Positions 33,183 to 44,226 of a stretch of DNA of 64,000 nt are shown here, piece after piece (the stretch's first letter is position 1; every line of letters begins with the position of its first letter). The DNA comes from Coptis chinensis (lineage: Eukaryota; Streptophyta; Magnoliopsida; Ranunculales; Ranunculaceae), in assembly GCA_015680905.1 (NCBI GenBank), contig CM027377.1:39952501-40016500 (forward strand). The letters are read 5' to 3'. The notes under the pieces were generated by a model. It saw only the letters and a list, made by a program, of their open reading frames with translations, was not told the origin of the DNA and searched no databases. The position numbers were made by a program, and so were the translations under genes.

Positions 33183-33864
33183 TTTTAACAATTCGGGATA
33201 CGGCAAAAATTCGGTACGGAAATAATTCAAGAATTATTTGGTAACTCAAAAATACAGGTACGGTTAAATATTCTGTCAAAAATTCGCAATACGACACTTA
33301 TGCAGTGTTTAATTAATACATGTTTTAAACGTTTGGTTGCAAAAATTCGGAAGCCAAAAATTTGTGATATTATGTTTGTAAATATTAATAATAGTTGTCA
33401 TTCTTTACAACATAACAAACATATCCAAGTAATTTAGCTACGAAAACATTGAAACTAGCTAATTGAACGGTCCACATAGGTACCTTCATTTATTTGTTCT
33501 TGGATTGAAATTACAGTTCAAACTTCAAAATACACACACCATGACATGACAATTTAAATATTGCCTAAAAAAATAAAAACAAAGCTTTTGGATTAATTTA
33601 TCACTAAGAATGTAAGAGTGGGGGACTTAAAGTAAGAGTGAGGACATAAAGTACATAAAAAATAACAAAAGCGTAACCGAATTTTCATTTTTTTTTTGGG
33701 CTTAATGTTTGAGACGAATTTTTGAAAAATTTGCCAAAAACCGTATTATACATTTTAAGGCAAAAAATCGTGAATTATTCCGAATCTTTCAAACATTCGG
33801 AAGTATTAAACGTTTAGCCTTTCAAAATTTTGATTTGCGAATAATTCGGGGAATTGCTAACAAG
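33183..33864. mobile_element. Insertion of unknown class with 12-bp flanking duplication
   Basis: GCCTCAAATCCT occurs at 33171-33182 and again at 33865-33876. The sequence between them (682 bp) separates a dispersed-repeat segment that is continuous in the copy at 37470. The ends are partly inverted (left TTTTAACAATTCGGG, right reverse complement TGTTAGCAATTCCCCG). The interior repeats AAAATTCGG-like words in both orientations. It is probably a MULE-type or similar non-autonomous element; the true duplication could be 9 of the 12 bases. Confidence 0.55.
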
Positions 33865-33876
33865 GCCTCAAATCCT

Positions 33877-34060
33877 AAATTACAATGTCAAAATAGTGGA
33901 AGAAGTTACAGTACACTTGCTAAGAATACTATTACATATAAATTGTCGCAAGTCTAGACTACACTATCGAACTATTGTAAGTGCTTCTTTACATGCCAAA
34001 ATTAAAATGCTTCTTACCACAGTAGATCAAATTCATCTATACTTGTAATTTGTAGACATG
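33877..34060 (+). repeat. Dispersed repeat family R1, copy 3 (partial)
   Basis: Contains AAATTACAATGTC, GAAGTTACAG and AAATTGTCGCAAGTCTAGACTA, matching 23990-24090 and 37480-37570. Its left part is interrupted by the insertion at 33183-33864. Confidence 0.65.
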
Positions 34061-34639
34061 CTTCAGAACAGTAGTGTTTGGTGTGTTTGATTTATAAAAA
34101 TTGAGAGGGAAAACTGAAAAAGTATAAAAAGAGTTCGAGCTATGACAGTGGTTTTTATTTTGGTTTGGGGGCGGGGAGGTTATCAACTTAAAGGGGTGAG
34201 AATATTAGCACTCATTATGTATTAAGATGGGTAAATGTACAAAATACAGTGTAAACTATAAAGGGTGATTAGAGTTTGTACTGGCCCTTAACCACATTTT
34301 TGGTATGATTATACTATATATTATATATTTTCATAGCGCCATTAATTGCATATTGCTCCTTGACCGATCAATCACAGATGTGAATGTTCATCTTATTTCC
34401 TCCTCATTTCCTTCCACCTTGTTTTGGGGCTGCTTTCAAACCTTAATTTTCTCAAAGAAAAAATCAACAATTTATCCTTTTCAACATGGGTTGTGGTGGT
34501 GCATGGTTAATAAAGCAAGGTTTGAAATTCCTAAAACTTGTCTTCCTTAGTCATTCGTCTTCTTCTCTTCCAAATTGTGTAATTGGGGAGTCCCCAATAT
34601 GGGGGATTTGGACAAAATTTTCCCATGAAACTATGAGAT
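34061..34639. other. No recognisable gene
   Basis: AT-rich sequence with a G-rich patch (GGGGGCGGGGAGG near 34167). No coding frame with a recognisable motif. The fragments CTTAAAGGGGTGAG and ACTATGAGATTC link it loosely to the flank of R1 copy 2 near 23780-23930. Confidence 0.35.
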
Positions 34640-35060
34640 TCTTGCCTCTATTAGTTAGTCAAGATATGGATATAATTAGTGCAAATACATTGCTTCAAAT
34701 CCACTATTACATTGTCGAAATGGCAGAAGTTACAGTTGCAAATAATATTTATTGTAAATAAAATTGTCGCAAGTGTAGACTACATTGTCGAAATACTGCA
34801 AAAAGTTACAGTTGCCAACATGTATTTCATTATTCAAGAAGATAAGGTAGTCGGTATATTTTTTTGTACGTATAATGGTTGTGATTGTTTTCAACAATAA
34901 TCATCATTACATTGTCGTTTTTTAGTAGCGGATTGTCGTTTAATATGTATTTTTCTTTTTGGTTGTTATATGTGCATTTTGAGTTGCCAAAATAGTTCAT
35001 TAAAGAACTTTAACATCAAATCAAAACCAAAGTTAGAATACACTGTACAGTAGACTCTGT
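34640..35060 (+). repeat. Dispersed repeat family R1, copy 4
   Basis: Shares AGTCAAGATATGGATA, ACATTGTCGAAATGGCAG, AAATTGTCGCAAGT, ACATTGTCGTTTT, TGTGCATTTTGAGTTGCC and AACATCAAATCAAAACC with the other copies, in the same order. Confidence 0.7.
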
Positions 35061-35386
35061 ACATTTCATAATTAGGGTATAAATAAAAGGAAAAAATATG
35101 ATGATAAATCATCTATTCATCTCCAAGGATAACATGAGCATTTTCATTGTTTTATCATTCAGAAGGATTAGAACAAAATTTGGAGCTCGAGTTGGTTACT
35201 TTACAACATTACCGATAATGAATCAGAATAATTTACGTCATAATTTACTTTACATTGCACATAGGAGGGGTGCTAGCCTAAGATATCCCCATGTGGGATA
35301 ATCTACGTCATAATTTGTTGCACAACTTAAACTTCTTCTTAAATATAATTAGACTCTTAATTTTCTAAAAGCTACTCCGATGAATT

Positions 35387-36370
35387 TCATTTTGCAATAT
35401 TTTCTGCAACTGTGTTGATGGAGGCTTGAATTTCTTCTAGTGTTTTTCCCTTGGTTTCTGGTACATGCTTGACTAGAAACAGTATAGTTATTGCAGAAAC
35501 TCCAGAGTACATAAAGAATGTACCTGAAAACACGAGATGATTTTAGTTACTATATAATCTGCATCTATACTTCATAAGTTGATGGCTTTAAACTAAAAGG
35601 CCTTAAACTAAACATTTTCACAAATAATAAAAAAAAAATCAAAAAAATTTTAAACTTGCCAAATATAGTATCAAAAATGGTGAAAATGACGGTCTACAAT
35701 TAGCCAAATTTTGTAAATTGTTAACTACATTTGGCACGTCTGGAATTTTTTGATTTTTTTGATTATTTGTGACAATGTTTAGAATAGTTAGGAGATCATA
35801 TCTACAAAAATTAGCCTAATCCAAAACTTATAAATGTCCTAACGATTTTGAGTTTGTTTGCGTGTTAAGTTAAAATATGTCCCTAGAACCCCTCCTAAAC
35901 TAAAATTCTCCTTCACCTGAGAGGCTCCAACTCAATAGAAAGTTGAAAGTGTAAGAAAATGCCAAAGCTCCAAACCAGTTCACTAGAGTTACCGAGCTCC
36001 CTGCCACGCCCTTCACATTTATTGGGAATATTTGGAATGAAAATCAGTCAGTCTCTTGTATAAAATCTCTATTTTAATCTCCTCGTACTTGCATTAAGAA
36101 GGCCTATTTTATTAGAATAACAGGTATCTTGAACGTGAAGTTACCTCTGACATTATAACCCAAGGAATTGGTCCCATTCCAATTGAGAAGAATCTTGTGT
36201 AAGTCTGACACCATTGTGAAAACAAAGATGAGAAAGGACATACTAGAAGCTATAAACATATGATGTGTTTATGATGTAATAAAAGTAAACGCAAGCTAAA
36301 TTACGCATGTTACCAGTACTCCTACAACGGCTACTATCGGTACCCACTCAAGCAACATTCAATGGACTTG
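35387..36370 (-). pseudogene. ERD6-like sugar transporter, C-terminal exons
   Basis: Four exons read on the minus strand. About 36310-36365: LLEWVPIVAVVGVLV. 36145-36191: FFSIGMGPIPWVIMSE, the conserved helix-10 region. 35917-36031: IFPINVKGVAGSSVTLVNW then FNFLLSWS. 35387-35523: TFFMYSGVSAITILFLV ... PETKGKTLEEIQ and stop TGA. These are diagnostic of plant ERD6-like (ESL) monosaccharide transporters of the major facilitator superfamily, which sit in the vacuolar membrane. The PETKG motif ends the last helix. The N-terminal two thirds is not found upstream (36400-37400), a stop precedes the first exon's conserved part, and one acceptor looks weak, so I call it a truncated pseudogene. Confidence 0.85.
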
Positions 36371-37399
36371 TTTGAAAAATGTATCTCCCTTTAGCTGTGA
36401 GGAAAAAAATATAGACAACTACCTAGTAAGTGAGAGATTTTAATAGATTGATATCCTATTGTTTACGTTGAGATAGAAAGAAACCCCAGTCATGAAACAA
36501 CCTAGAAACGTTCTACTTTCAGTGACGAGAAACTGAGCACTAGCATATCCCGTCATAATAGTTCTAGTTAAGGAATACAAAGATCTTCTTCACGTTACTC
36601 TTTCTTAATAGGATTTTCTCTTAGGTGTATTTTGAACTTTAGTCAATGACAAATCAAGCATACATTTAATCAATCCGACAAGGAAATATGATGTACGAAG
36701 AAGTGGAGACAACAAAAAAAGGCACATATAAATCAACCCCCCTCCCTACACTATCCCACTATCCAATATGTTTATGCCTTGCTTGGAAATGTGCCATAGT
36801 GTTACAAACGACCAACCTCTTGAATCAATAGAGAACTCAAGCTCTCCAACTTTGCTTTTGATCAGTACATGAGAGCAATGCAGGTAAGAACGATCCCCAC
36901 CTTCAGATGATGTGAGCCTAAAGTAAATCACAATATTCCCTTGCATGTGAATGGTTCACACAAAAATAAAGAAAATTTACTAGACATTCTAAATCAAATT
37001 CTCAATTAAAGTAGACCAAGTTATAAGAACAAAGCAAAATCCTCTCAAGCTTTGGGCAGTGCCATTGTCAATACCTCCTCCACATCATTGAAGTTTATGA
37101 ACAAACACATAGGTGAGAAGTGAGAATCCTTACCAAAGAAAGTAAACTAGACATTAAGCTCATCGCTTAGGTGCTCACCACTAAAAGATTGATATCTAAG
37201 AAAAAGTATTTATCAAATGCAATACTTATGATCTGGAATTTCTTCAAAGCACTTCCCAGCTGATTGAAAAAGTTTATTACACTTCAGTAACATATACAAA
37301 CACAACATCCGGATTACAACTTCAAACTAAAGAAACAATAAAATAAATAACTTTCTTAAAGCTCAAAACTAAAAACCCACCACAAAACAATCATTAAAC
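36371..37399. other. No recognisable gene
   Basis: Upstream flank of the sugar-transporter fragment. A 66-codon minus-strand frame (36746-36946) has no recognised motif. Expected upstream transporter motifs (for example the PESPRW or GRR type) are not seen. Confidence 0.35.
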
Positions 37400-37900
37400 T
37401 ATCAGATCCTTTCCCCTGTTAATTAGTCAAGATATAGATAATAAAATTAGTGAAAATACATAAATACATTGCCTTGAATCCTAAATTACAATGTCGAAAT
37501 AGCAGAACAAGTTACAGTTGCAAAGAATATCTATTGCAAATAAATTGTCGCAAGTCTAGACTACATTGTCGAAATACTGCAAATGGTTACAGTGCATACA
37601 ACGACGATCATCAGTACATTGTAGTTGCCAAAGTCGTTTTTCATTAACAGATTGTCGTTTATTATGTATTATTCTTTTTGACTGTCATGTGTGCATTCTT
37701 AGTTGCCAAAGTAGTTCATTAAAGAACTTTATCATCAAATCAAAACCAAAATTAGAATACACCAACTTGCCTTTAATTCTAACATACCCACAACTTTAAT
37801 CCACCACATTTAAAGTCAATATTCAAAACAGTGAAATGCAATTCGACAATGTAGTAGTGCGAAACCAATGTACAAATGTAATACAACACAAGTCCTAATA
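37400..37900 (+). repeat. Dispersed repeat family R1, copy 5
   Basis: Closest to copy 2 (23930-24430). It contains AAACTATCAGATCC, TTAGTCAAGATATAGAT, ACAATGTCGAAATAGCAG, GTCGCAAGTCTAGACTAC, TGTGTGCATTCTTAGTTGCC and AATTCGACAATGTAGTAGTG. It leads into segmental duplication copy B. Confidence 0.75.
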
Positions 37901-39850
37901 AGTAGCAACTAGTTTACTTTTTCACACGTACTAAGATAAATTTATAAAAGAAAATTATATAAAACACTATCTTCTCAATACTCAATAAACATATAACATT
38001 AAACCTGCCACATAGTCCCAAACTATACACCAATTACCAATTATCTTAGTAGAGCTTACTTTGAATAAGTGGTTATGTTTAAAAGGAACAAGTTCACAAT
38101 GACTTAAAACATTGCAATTAAGAGGTCTTAAAACCAAAGTCATTGTCTTAAACCGAAATCTAAAAAGTGAAAATTGAGCTTGAGCAGGAATTAAAGTTTC
38201 TGCCCTGCGCAAACCACTAAACACAACTACATTACCAAAAGAGACTAATAGCATCACCCTGATGACCGGTGATCTCTATTGATCGAACTAATACATTAAA
38301 ACAACATTCTCAAGTAGAATCATCAAATGAACACGGAATGGTGAAACTATACAAGATACTAGCCGAAAATAGTAGTAAAAAAAAAAACAAAGAACCAAAT
38401 AGTTAATTAAAGTTGTTGTCCATAACGTGACCAAAGCCAGATCCATGTTCTTCCTCTCTTACTCTTCAAAAAACACAAGCAAGCAATACAACTATACAAG
38501 TAACAAAAGTAGATAGTTCCAATTATCGAAGTAGTCCACAATTTTGGGATTTGATCTGGTTCAACCCAAGACGAAAATAAATCAACCACATTATGATAAC
38601 CATGGTATTAATTAGACTTAAATTTGTGGATAGTTCCCTGACCCCCAAGAATAGAAGAGATATTAAGAGCTTGAGAATCCAGAAACCCAACTCGTACTTC
38701 CAAGGTCAACAAGATTGAAAAATTCATTGCCTTGGGAGGGTTCCAAATCTAAGATCGAAAGCAATACTAACAAATAACAATCAGAGTTCTTTTATGAGGG
38801 CATCGAGAGGTCATAAGAACCAGCCCAAAATTTTCTAGATGGAAACCCTCGAAATCAATAAAGGGTGCATCTTCTCTTCTACTACATCTCTTTTTTTTTT
38901 TTTTTTTTCTTACATTTTTTTTTAGTAACAAAGATACAATTTAACTGTAACAACGTCGACAAATTGAGGACCTAAGCAAACATATACTTGATCTTGAAAT
39001 ATTATTATTCAATTGAACAGAGTTAGTGAATCCAAAAGTGACAATGTAAATAATGTATTGTGTATCTCCTTAACGCTTAGACAATGTAATTTGGAAAAGG
39101 AAGACTAGACATCTAATGGTTCAATAAGCTCAAGTATACTGGACATAAACAAAATACATGCCAACACACCACAAATATTAAAGGAATAAAGATGGAAATT
39201 TCATTTACCGTTTATCAACCGAGTCTAACATGAAAACAGCATTAACAACTTAATGCAATAGACCAACTCAAAGAACAATAGTGCCATATATAAAGTACAC
39301 TAAGACTGACTCTAACCTGACTGTATCCTTGGAGAAAGGTCGGCACAATCCCACCATGAGTAGCATACACCAGTGAATTCCATGCACCTGCTTGAGTAGC
39401 AGCTTGGTTATGTTAAAAAATTGTAGTTGCCACCAATAATAGTAATAGCTTGGCTTTTAGTTTAGACATTTAGTCAAAGAGGACATACCATATGAAACCA
39501 AAGATACCCAGTATAGAAAAATATAAGACAACACGTACATGAAATCAATGGTCACCGATATAAATTCCAGGGTCCACAAGCATGTGCAACAGTAGATTTA
39601 AAAGATCACAAAGAATCCCATGGTTGATATGCACATATTGTTGCATTTGATTTGAAAAAATAATAATTAAATAAATTCATACCTGATAAGAAATAAAGTT
39701 GGTAGAGCATACCACATTTGAAAAAAAGAACAAGGGAAATAATTTGGTCTAAACCCTCCCAACAACTACTAACCGGTAAAAGTAACATGGTTTGGTCAGA
39801 ACCCTCCCAAACAAACAATCTTAAACACCATTATTAATGATTTGTTGAAA
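37901..39850 (-). repeat. Segmental duplication, copy B
   Basis: Matches 24430-25490 in two pieces (37901-38088 and 38965-39850). The extra 0.9 kb (38089-38965) interrupts it after GTTATGTTTAAAAGGAA and before CCTAAGCAAACATATACTTG. The second exon-like copy lies at 39318-39440. To the right the duplication ends where the minisatellite starts. Confidence 0.7.
38089..38965. other. Extra 0.9-kb segment within duplication copy B
   Basis: Absent from copy A, so either inserted here or lost there. It contains poly-T (38890-38910) and no recognised coding frame; small minus-strand frames (37982-38257, 38407-38589) lack motifs. No clear target duplication or terminal repeats were seen. Confidence 0.4.
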
Positions 39851-40130
39851 TACCCATTGTTGAATAGTATATATGAAATGTGTGGATGCACAATATCAGA
39901 TAAAAGAATAGTATCGGATGAATAGTGTATATGAAAAGTACGAATGTGCAGTATCGGATAAAAGAATAGTATCGGATAAATAGTGTATATTAAAAGTGCG
40001 GATGCATAGTATCAGATAAAATAATAGTATTGAATAAATAGTATATATGAAAAGTGCGGATGCATAGTATCGGATAAATAGTGTATATGAAAAGTGCGGA
40101 TGCACAGTATCGGATGAATAGTGTATATGC
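39850..40130. repeat. Minisatellite of ~40-60-bp units
   Basis: Direct repetition of the words ATAGTATCGGATAAATAGTG, TATATGAAAAGTGCGGATGCA and ATAGTATCAGATAAAA, about six units with variable spacing. Overlapping open frames in three minus-strand phases exist because the units keep stop codons out of register; they are unlikely to be genes. Confidence 0.8.
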
Positions 40131-40189
40131 AAGGCCCAAAATATCGTCGATATATCCGATATATCGCCGACATATATCCTTTTTTGGTA

Positions 40190-41360
40190 CACCAACATGG
40201 ATGTTTTGACCCCCACCTATGTGGCAAACGTCCATTGGTAGGAGTCTCCACTTTATTCATTTAATCAACAAGGCTAAAGCCCAATTTGCAATACCATGGA
40301 TCAATATATAGGCCCATTAACTCATGTGTCTAAGGTTGAACCTTAGCCACATGGCTTGCCACTAACGTACATTAATTCATGTTCAAATTCGTTTCTTATC
40401 AAAGAGATAATTATCAGTTGAGAGTTATATTCAATTACAATTACTTAAGCTACAAGAATATTTTAGCTACAAGAAGTCTCTACTCTACACATATGAATAC
40501 AAAACTATTTTTCATAAAGAACTACGTTCTTGAGACTTGATCCCAGTGATAATTTGGGTACGTAGGCAACCGTAAGGTACAGTCTCATAATTCTCCCGAT
40601 CACCATCATTTTTCTAACTACTTTTCTACGTTCTTCGACTCTTTCATCACCACTTAGTGTTTTGATCATATTTGGTCGAAACATAATTGGCGCCGTCTAC
40701 GGTTATTATTCAACACCCTCGATCACGTTCTACAAAAGTTATAACGAATACTAGAAGCGCTCAAGGTCCCGATGCAATTGCTAACGATCATCACAAACAT
40801 GATGTTGTCGTCTCATATTATTTGTTAGTAAGACTCTTATATTAGCTGAATGGTGGCATTCTTGAATTGAAAAAATTGCATTGGCCTTGTTTCATGCTGT
40901 TAGACATCTTCAGCTTCTTTCAAGGAAGGAATAGTCGAAGTTTATACTGATCGAATATCCGCTATGCAAGTTTTTTCGCAATATCTACGGATCGAGTCGC
41001 AGAATGAACAAGTTACCTTAGCGCTTACAACATTGTCTCTGCCACTCATACAGTTAAAAAGAGACAAACTTTGGTTTTGCTAGTGGCTAATTTTCTTATT
41101 GATGATATTCCTATGTTGAACGTATTACTCGATGAGGAACACATCGATCCCTAATTGTCATTACCTCCCGGGGGTGATGACTTGAAATACTTATCGGATA
41201 TATCAGCTGATTAATAGATTTACACCAATAGTTCGCATAATAAGTCTGGCTCCAGTATTGGTTTTGTCATCGTGAAGCTAAATAAAGACATAATTGAGAA
41301 GGTCTTTACGTTTGGGCTTTGACGCTTCAAATAATATGGCTGAGTAGACCCCTCAACTAC
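40190..41360 (+). mobile_element. Ty3/gypsy (Tat-like) LTR and RNase H remnant
   Basis: The LTR-like part ends at about 40683 (...GGTCGAAACA) and is followed by TTGGCGCCGTCTACGG, the primer-binding site type common in Tat/Ogre-related plant elements. The GGGTACGTAGGCAACCG word in the LTR is also typical. From 40850 to 41360, decayed RNase H-type stretches can be read (LVLLVANFLIDDIP, then TNSSHNKSGSSIGFVI, as in the YTDGS-x-N-x-x-GSG-x-G pattern). The elements between are missing. It is a strongly broken fossil. Left LTR border uncertain. Confidence 0.6.
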
Positions 41361-42277
41361 AAGCAAAAACTTATCCCATCTAAATCTAACGATTATAAAA
41401 AAAGAAGAAAAAACATGCATAAACAAAATCAAACTTTGGGAATACCTGTATTGCAATTAATTGGATGATTAAAGAGATGAGAGTTATGTAACGAAAATCG
41501 TCGGCGCGAAATTTTAATAAGTTAGGTAAAGTTAGAAGAGCTAGAACTGGGCTTGAAGTGGATTAGTGGAGATTGTAGAGAGAGAGACGGTGAGTAGAGA
41601 GCAAACATTGAGCTGAACTTTTTAGAGGCTAATATTTACTAAACTAAACCTGAGTGTTAGGCGAGCTTCTTGAATTTTTTCAATTACCAAGCGGGAACCG
41701 GCACACACATAACAACGGCTTCTCAGTCTTGATACTACAGTCGTAAGCTCTTGGTATCAAGTGTCATTTACCGTCGTTTATGGTGTTGTAGATTGGCCAT
41801 ATTGGTGTAGTGGATGACGAGTTTTGGAGTTGGAGGAGAGAAACATGAATCTAGGGTTTTTATTTGGTTCTTTGTGATTTTACTTTCAAATTTTTCAAGA
41901 ACTAGAAGTAGGAACATGAAAACTGGAGGCGGCGAAAAATGTGTATTTCATTTTTTTTCAAATATTTTCAATTGCTTTCTTCAATAAGGAGAGAGAAACT
42001 TTCCATGAAGTGATGTTAGGGGTCAAGGCTATGGATTGTAAATAGAGTGTATTGTGAGGTTACTTATTTCAATGGGTTTTTATGTAAATTTGAAAACCGC
42101 TTGGTCAATGAGAGAAAACCACGGTCAACGACGTTCGGTATTTGAATAATTGGTCAACTGGTGGTTTTGGCAATAATAAATAGTCAACGTCCATTTATTT
42201 AAGAGTCCCATATATTAAAGCCTATTGCGGCTTGTGGCAGCCTGACAATGGCCTGCAGTGACCTAACTGTAGTGGCT
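41361..42277. other. No recognisable gene
   Basis: Contains a GA-rich stretch (GAGAGAGAGACGG, 41577) and a minus-strand 78-codon frame (41220-41456) without a known motif, partly over the RNase H remnant. Nothing else supportable. Confidence 0.35.
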
Positions 42278-42285
42278 TGGCCTGT

Positions 42286-42581
42286 AGGGCAGGGATCAGG
42301 TCGGGTTCGGGTCGGATATGCCTATATTCGAATCCGAATCCGAATAGTTTCGCAATATCCGAACCCGATTAAATCCGAAATTTAATATCCGAATCCGACC
42401 GATCGGATAACACTAAAAATTCAAAAAAAGCCTAAAAATTATATCTTAACCCGAACCCGACACACCCGAATCCGAATCCAACCCGAATACATAAACGGAT
42501 ATGAAAATCAACCCGAACCCAATGTATTCGGTAATCGGGTCGGGTTGGATTCGGGTCTACCCGATCCAATTCCCTACCCTG
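42286..42581. mobile_element. hAT-type foldback element (~296 bp)
   Basis: Left end AGGGCAGGGATCAGGTCGGG; right end in reverse complement CAGGGTAGGGAATTGGATCGGG. Flanks TGGCCTGT (42278-42285) and TGGCATGT (42582-42589) agree at 7 of 8 positions, fitting the 8-bp duplication of hAT elements. The interior is built from CCGAATCCGAAT and CGGGTTCGGG words in both orientations, so it can fold back. The same word family is seen at 1-239. Confidence 0.65.
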
Positions 42582-42771
42582 TGGCATGTGGTGGCCTGTA
42601 ACAAAATTTAAGAACTAACAGACCTTTAGCCATAAAGCCAAAGTCCATAATAAATGAAATTTCATTCATATATGAGATTAGTGCATTTTTTTTCTCTCTC
42701 AAAATTCATACTAACAGTTAGAGCCGAAAGATATAATAAGTACATAAATATGCATATTAATTAAAAGATGA

Positions 42772-42780
42772 ATTAATGAC
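42772..42780. repeat. 9-bp target duplication, left, of MULE-type foldback element
   Basis: ATTAATGAC here and ATTATTAAC at 46979-46987 agree at 7 of 9 positions. Nine bases is the Mutator-superfamily size. Confidence 0.5.
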
Positions 42781-42984
42781 TATTTAGTACCACGAACTTT
42801 TACTTTTTTTCCTAAATGGTACATGAACTTTGTTTTTCGCCTATTCGTACCACGAACTTTCAATTTGTTTCAATTTAGTACCTCAAGACATTTTCCATCA
42901 AATTCCATCCAATTCCGTCCAATTTCACTAACGATGTTAGTACTATTCACGTTAGCACTATTCACACAACATTATTCATGTGAA

Positions 42985-42989
42985 CAGTG
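42985..42989. repeat. Target duplication CAGTG, left of solo LTR
   Basis: CAGTG just before TGTCACACCCCG; the identical 5-mer follows the LTR at 46560-46564. Confidence 0.85.
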
Positions 42990-43489
42990 TGTCACACCCC
43001 GAATTTCGACAGAATTCGGAAAAACATTATTTGTTCCCGACTCTTCGATCTCCGAGGTGTGACGCACTCTCAACTCCCAAAAACCCATAAACAGTTTAAA
43101 TATGCGGATAATAAAAACCAATAAATTTTTTAACTTAAACAAAAGTCTTCTTCATGACAAAGATTCACAAATAAGATTAGGTTACAACTCTCCTTTCAAT
43201 AACTCTTTAATAAAATTTACAAATGAAAATACAAAAATATTGTCTAGACTGAAATTCTATATCACCTCAAGGGAAAACAAAACAAATCCTGAGATGCAAT
43301 GCTAACGCAAACCACAAACAGCAACCACTCTTCTTCAACACTAAACCTGTCAAAACTTATCAATTATGTTCATTGAATGAACACACCCGATAAGTAAACA
43401 TGCAAATCGGGTCAGCATTATAAAAATGTTGGTGTGAGTAGCTCTAAAAACAACATATACTTATACAAATATATACATAATCCATACGG

Positions 43490-43660
43490 CAGTTAGTTCC
43501 TCCACCGAGGCGCCTTAACTTTCAACGACTAATATAACATACTCAAATACAATAATTAAAGGCAGGTAGTTCCTCCCCGAGGCCTTAACTTCCCACTAAC
43601 CACACAACAAACTATCGCATCATAAATAAGGCATGTAGTTCCTCTCCATCGAGGTTTTAG
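43490..43660. repeat. Triplicated TAGTTCCTC motif block in solo LTR
   Basis: The phrase GGCA(G)GTAGTTCCTCC-(A)CCGAGG followed by TTAAC recurs at about 43488, 43562 and 43631 at about 70-bp spacing. Similar single blocks occur in the LTRs at 55180 and 60490. Confidence 0.65.
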
Positions 43661-43985
43661 GTTCTAACTAAACAAATAACCAACCAAACATATTACTATA
43701 ATTAGATTATTTCGGGCTTTCTTTGTGTGTCCCTAAAATCACGTCGTATCTATGTCTTACCTAGTTTCCACGACTACCACAATCGCTACCAGCGCCGAAC
43801 ATGTACATCCACATGCCTCCCCTTATATAATGTATCACTCCGTGCGTAACCACCACGGCGGGATGCGCGACAATGTAAATCCTCACACGGAAGCCATTAT
43901 ATAAGTAATGCCCCTATTCGACATAAAATATCGCGTCTCGTTCTAATATTTTGCGACGGAATAATCAAGCCACTATTCGATTCAC

Positions 43986-44226
43986 GATTGCCCAACACAT
44001 GGGTCAATCAACATCTCATATATATACAACATCTTATATATCAATATCTTATATATCAAGCCACTATTAAATTTCACGATTGCCCAACACATGGGTCAAT
44101 CAACATCTCATATATATACAACATCTTATATATCAACATCTTATATATCAAGCCACTATTAGGCTATGATTGCCCAACACATGGGTCAATCAACATCTCA
44201 TATATATACAACATCTTATATATCAA
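43986..44226. repeat. Tandem repeat, ~91-bp unit, three copies, in solo LTR
   Basis: Each unit starts GATTGCCCAACACATGGG (43986, 44078, 44168) and contains TCATATATATACAACATC. The units keep one frame open (43988-44446, plus), which explains that open frame without a gene. Confidence 0.85.

Noticed and set aside
36746-36946. Possible upstream exon of the sugar transporter
   Set aside because: The 66-residue translation has no transporter motif and no splice borders in phase.
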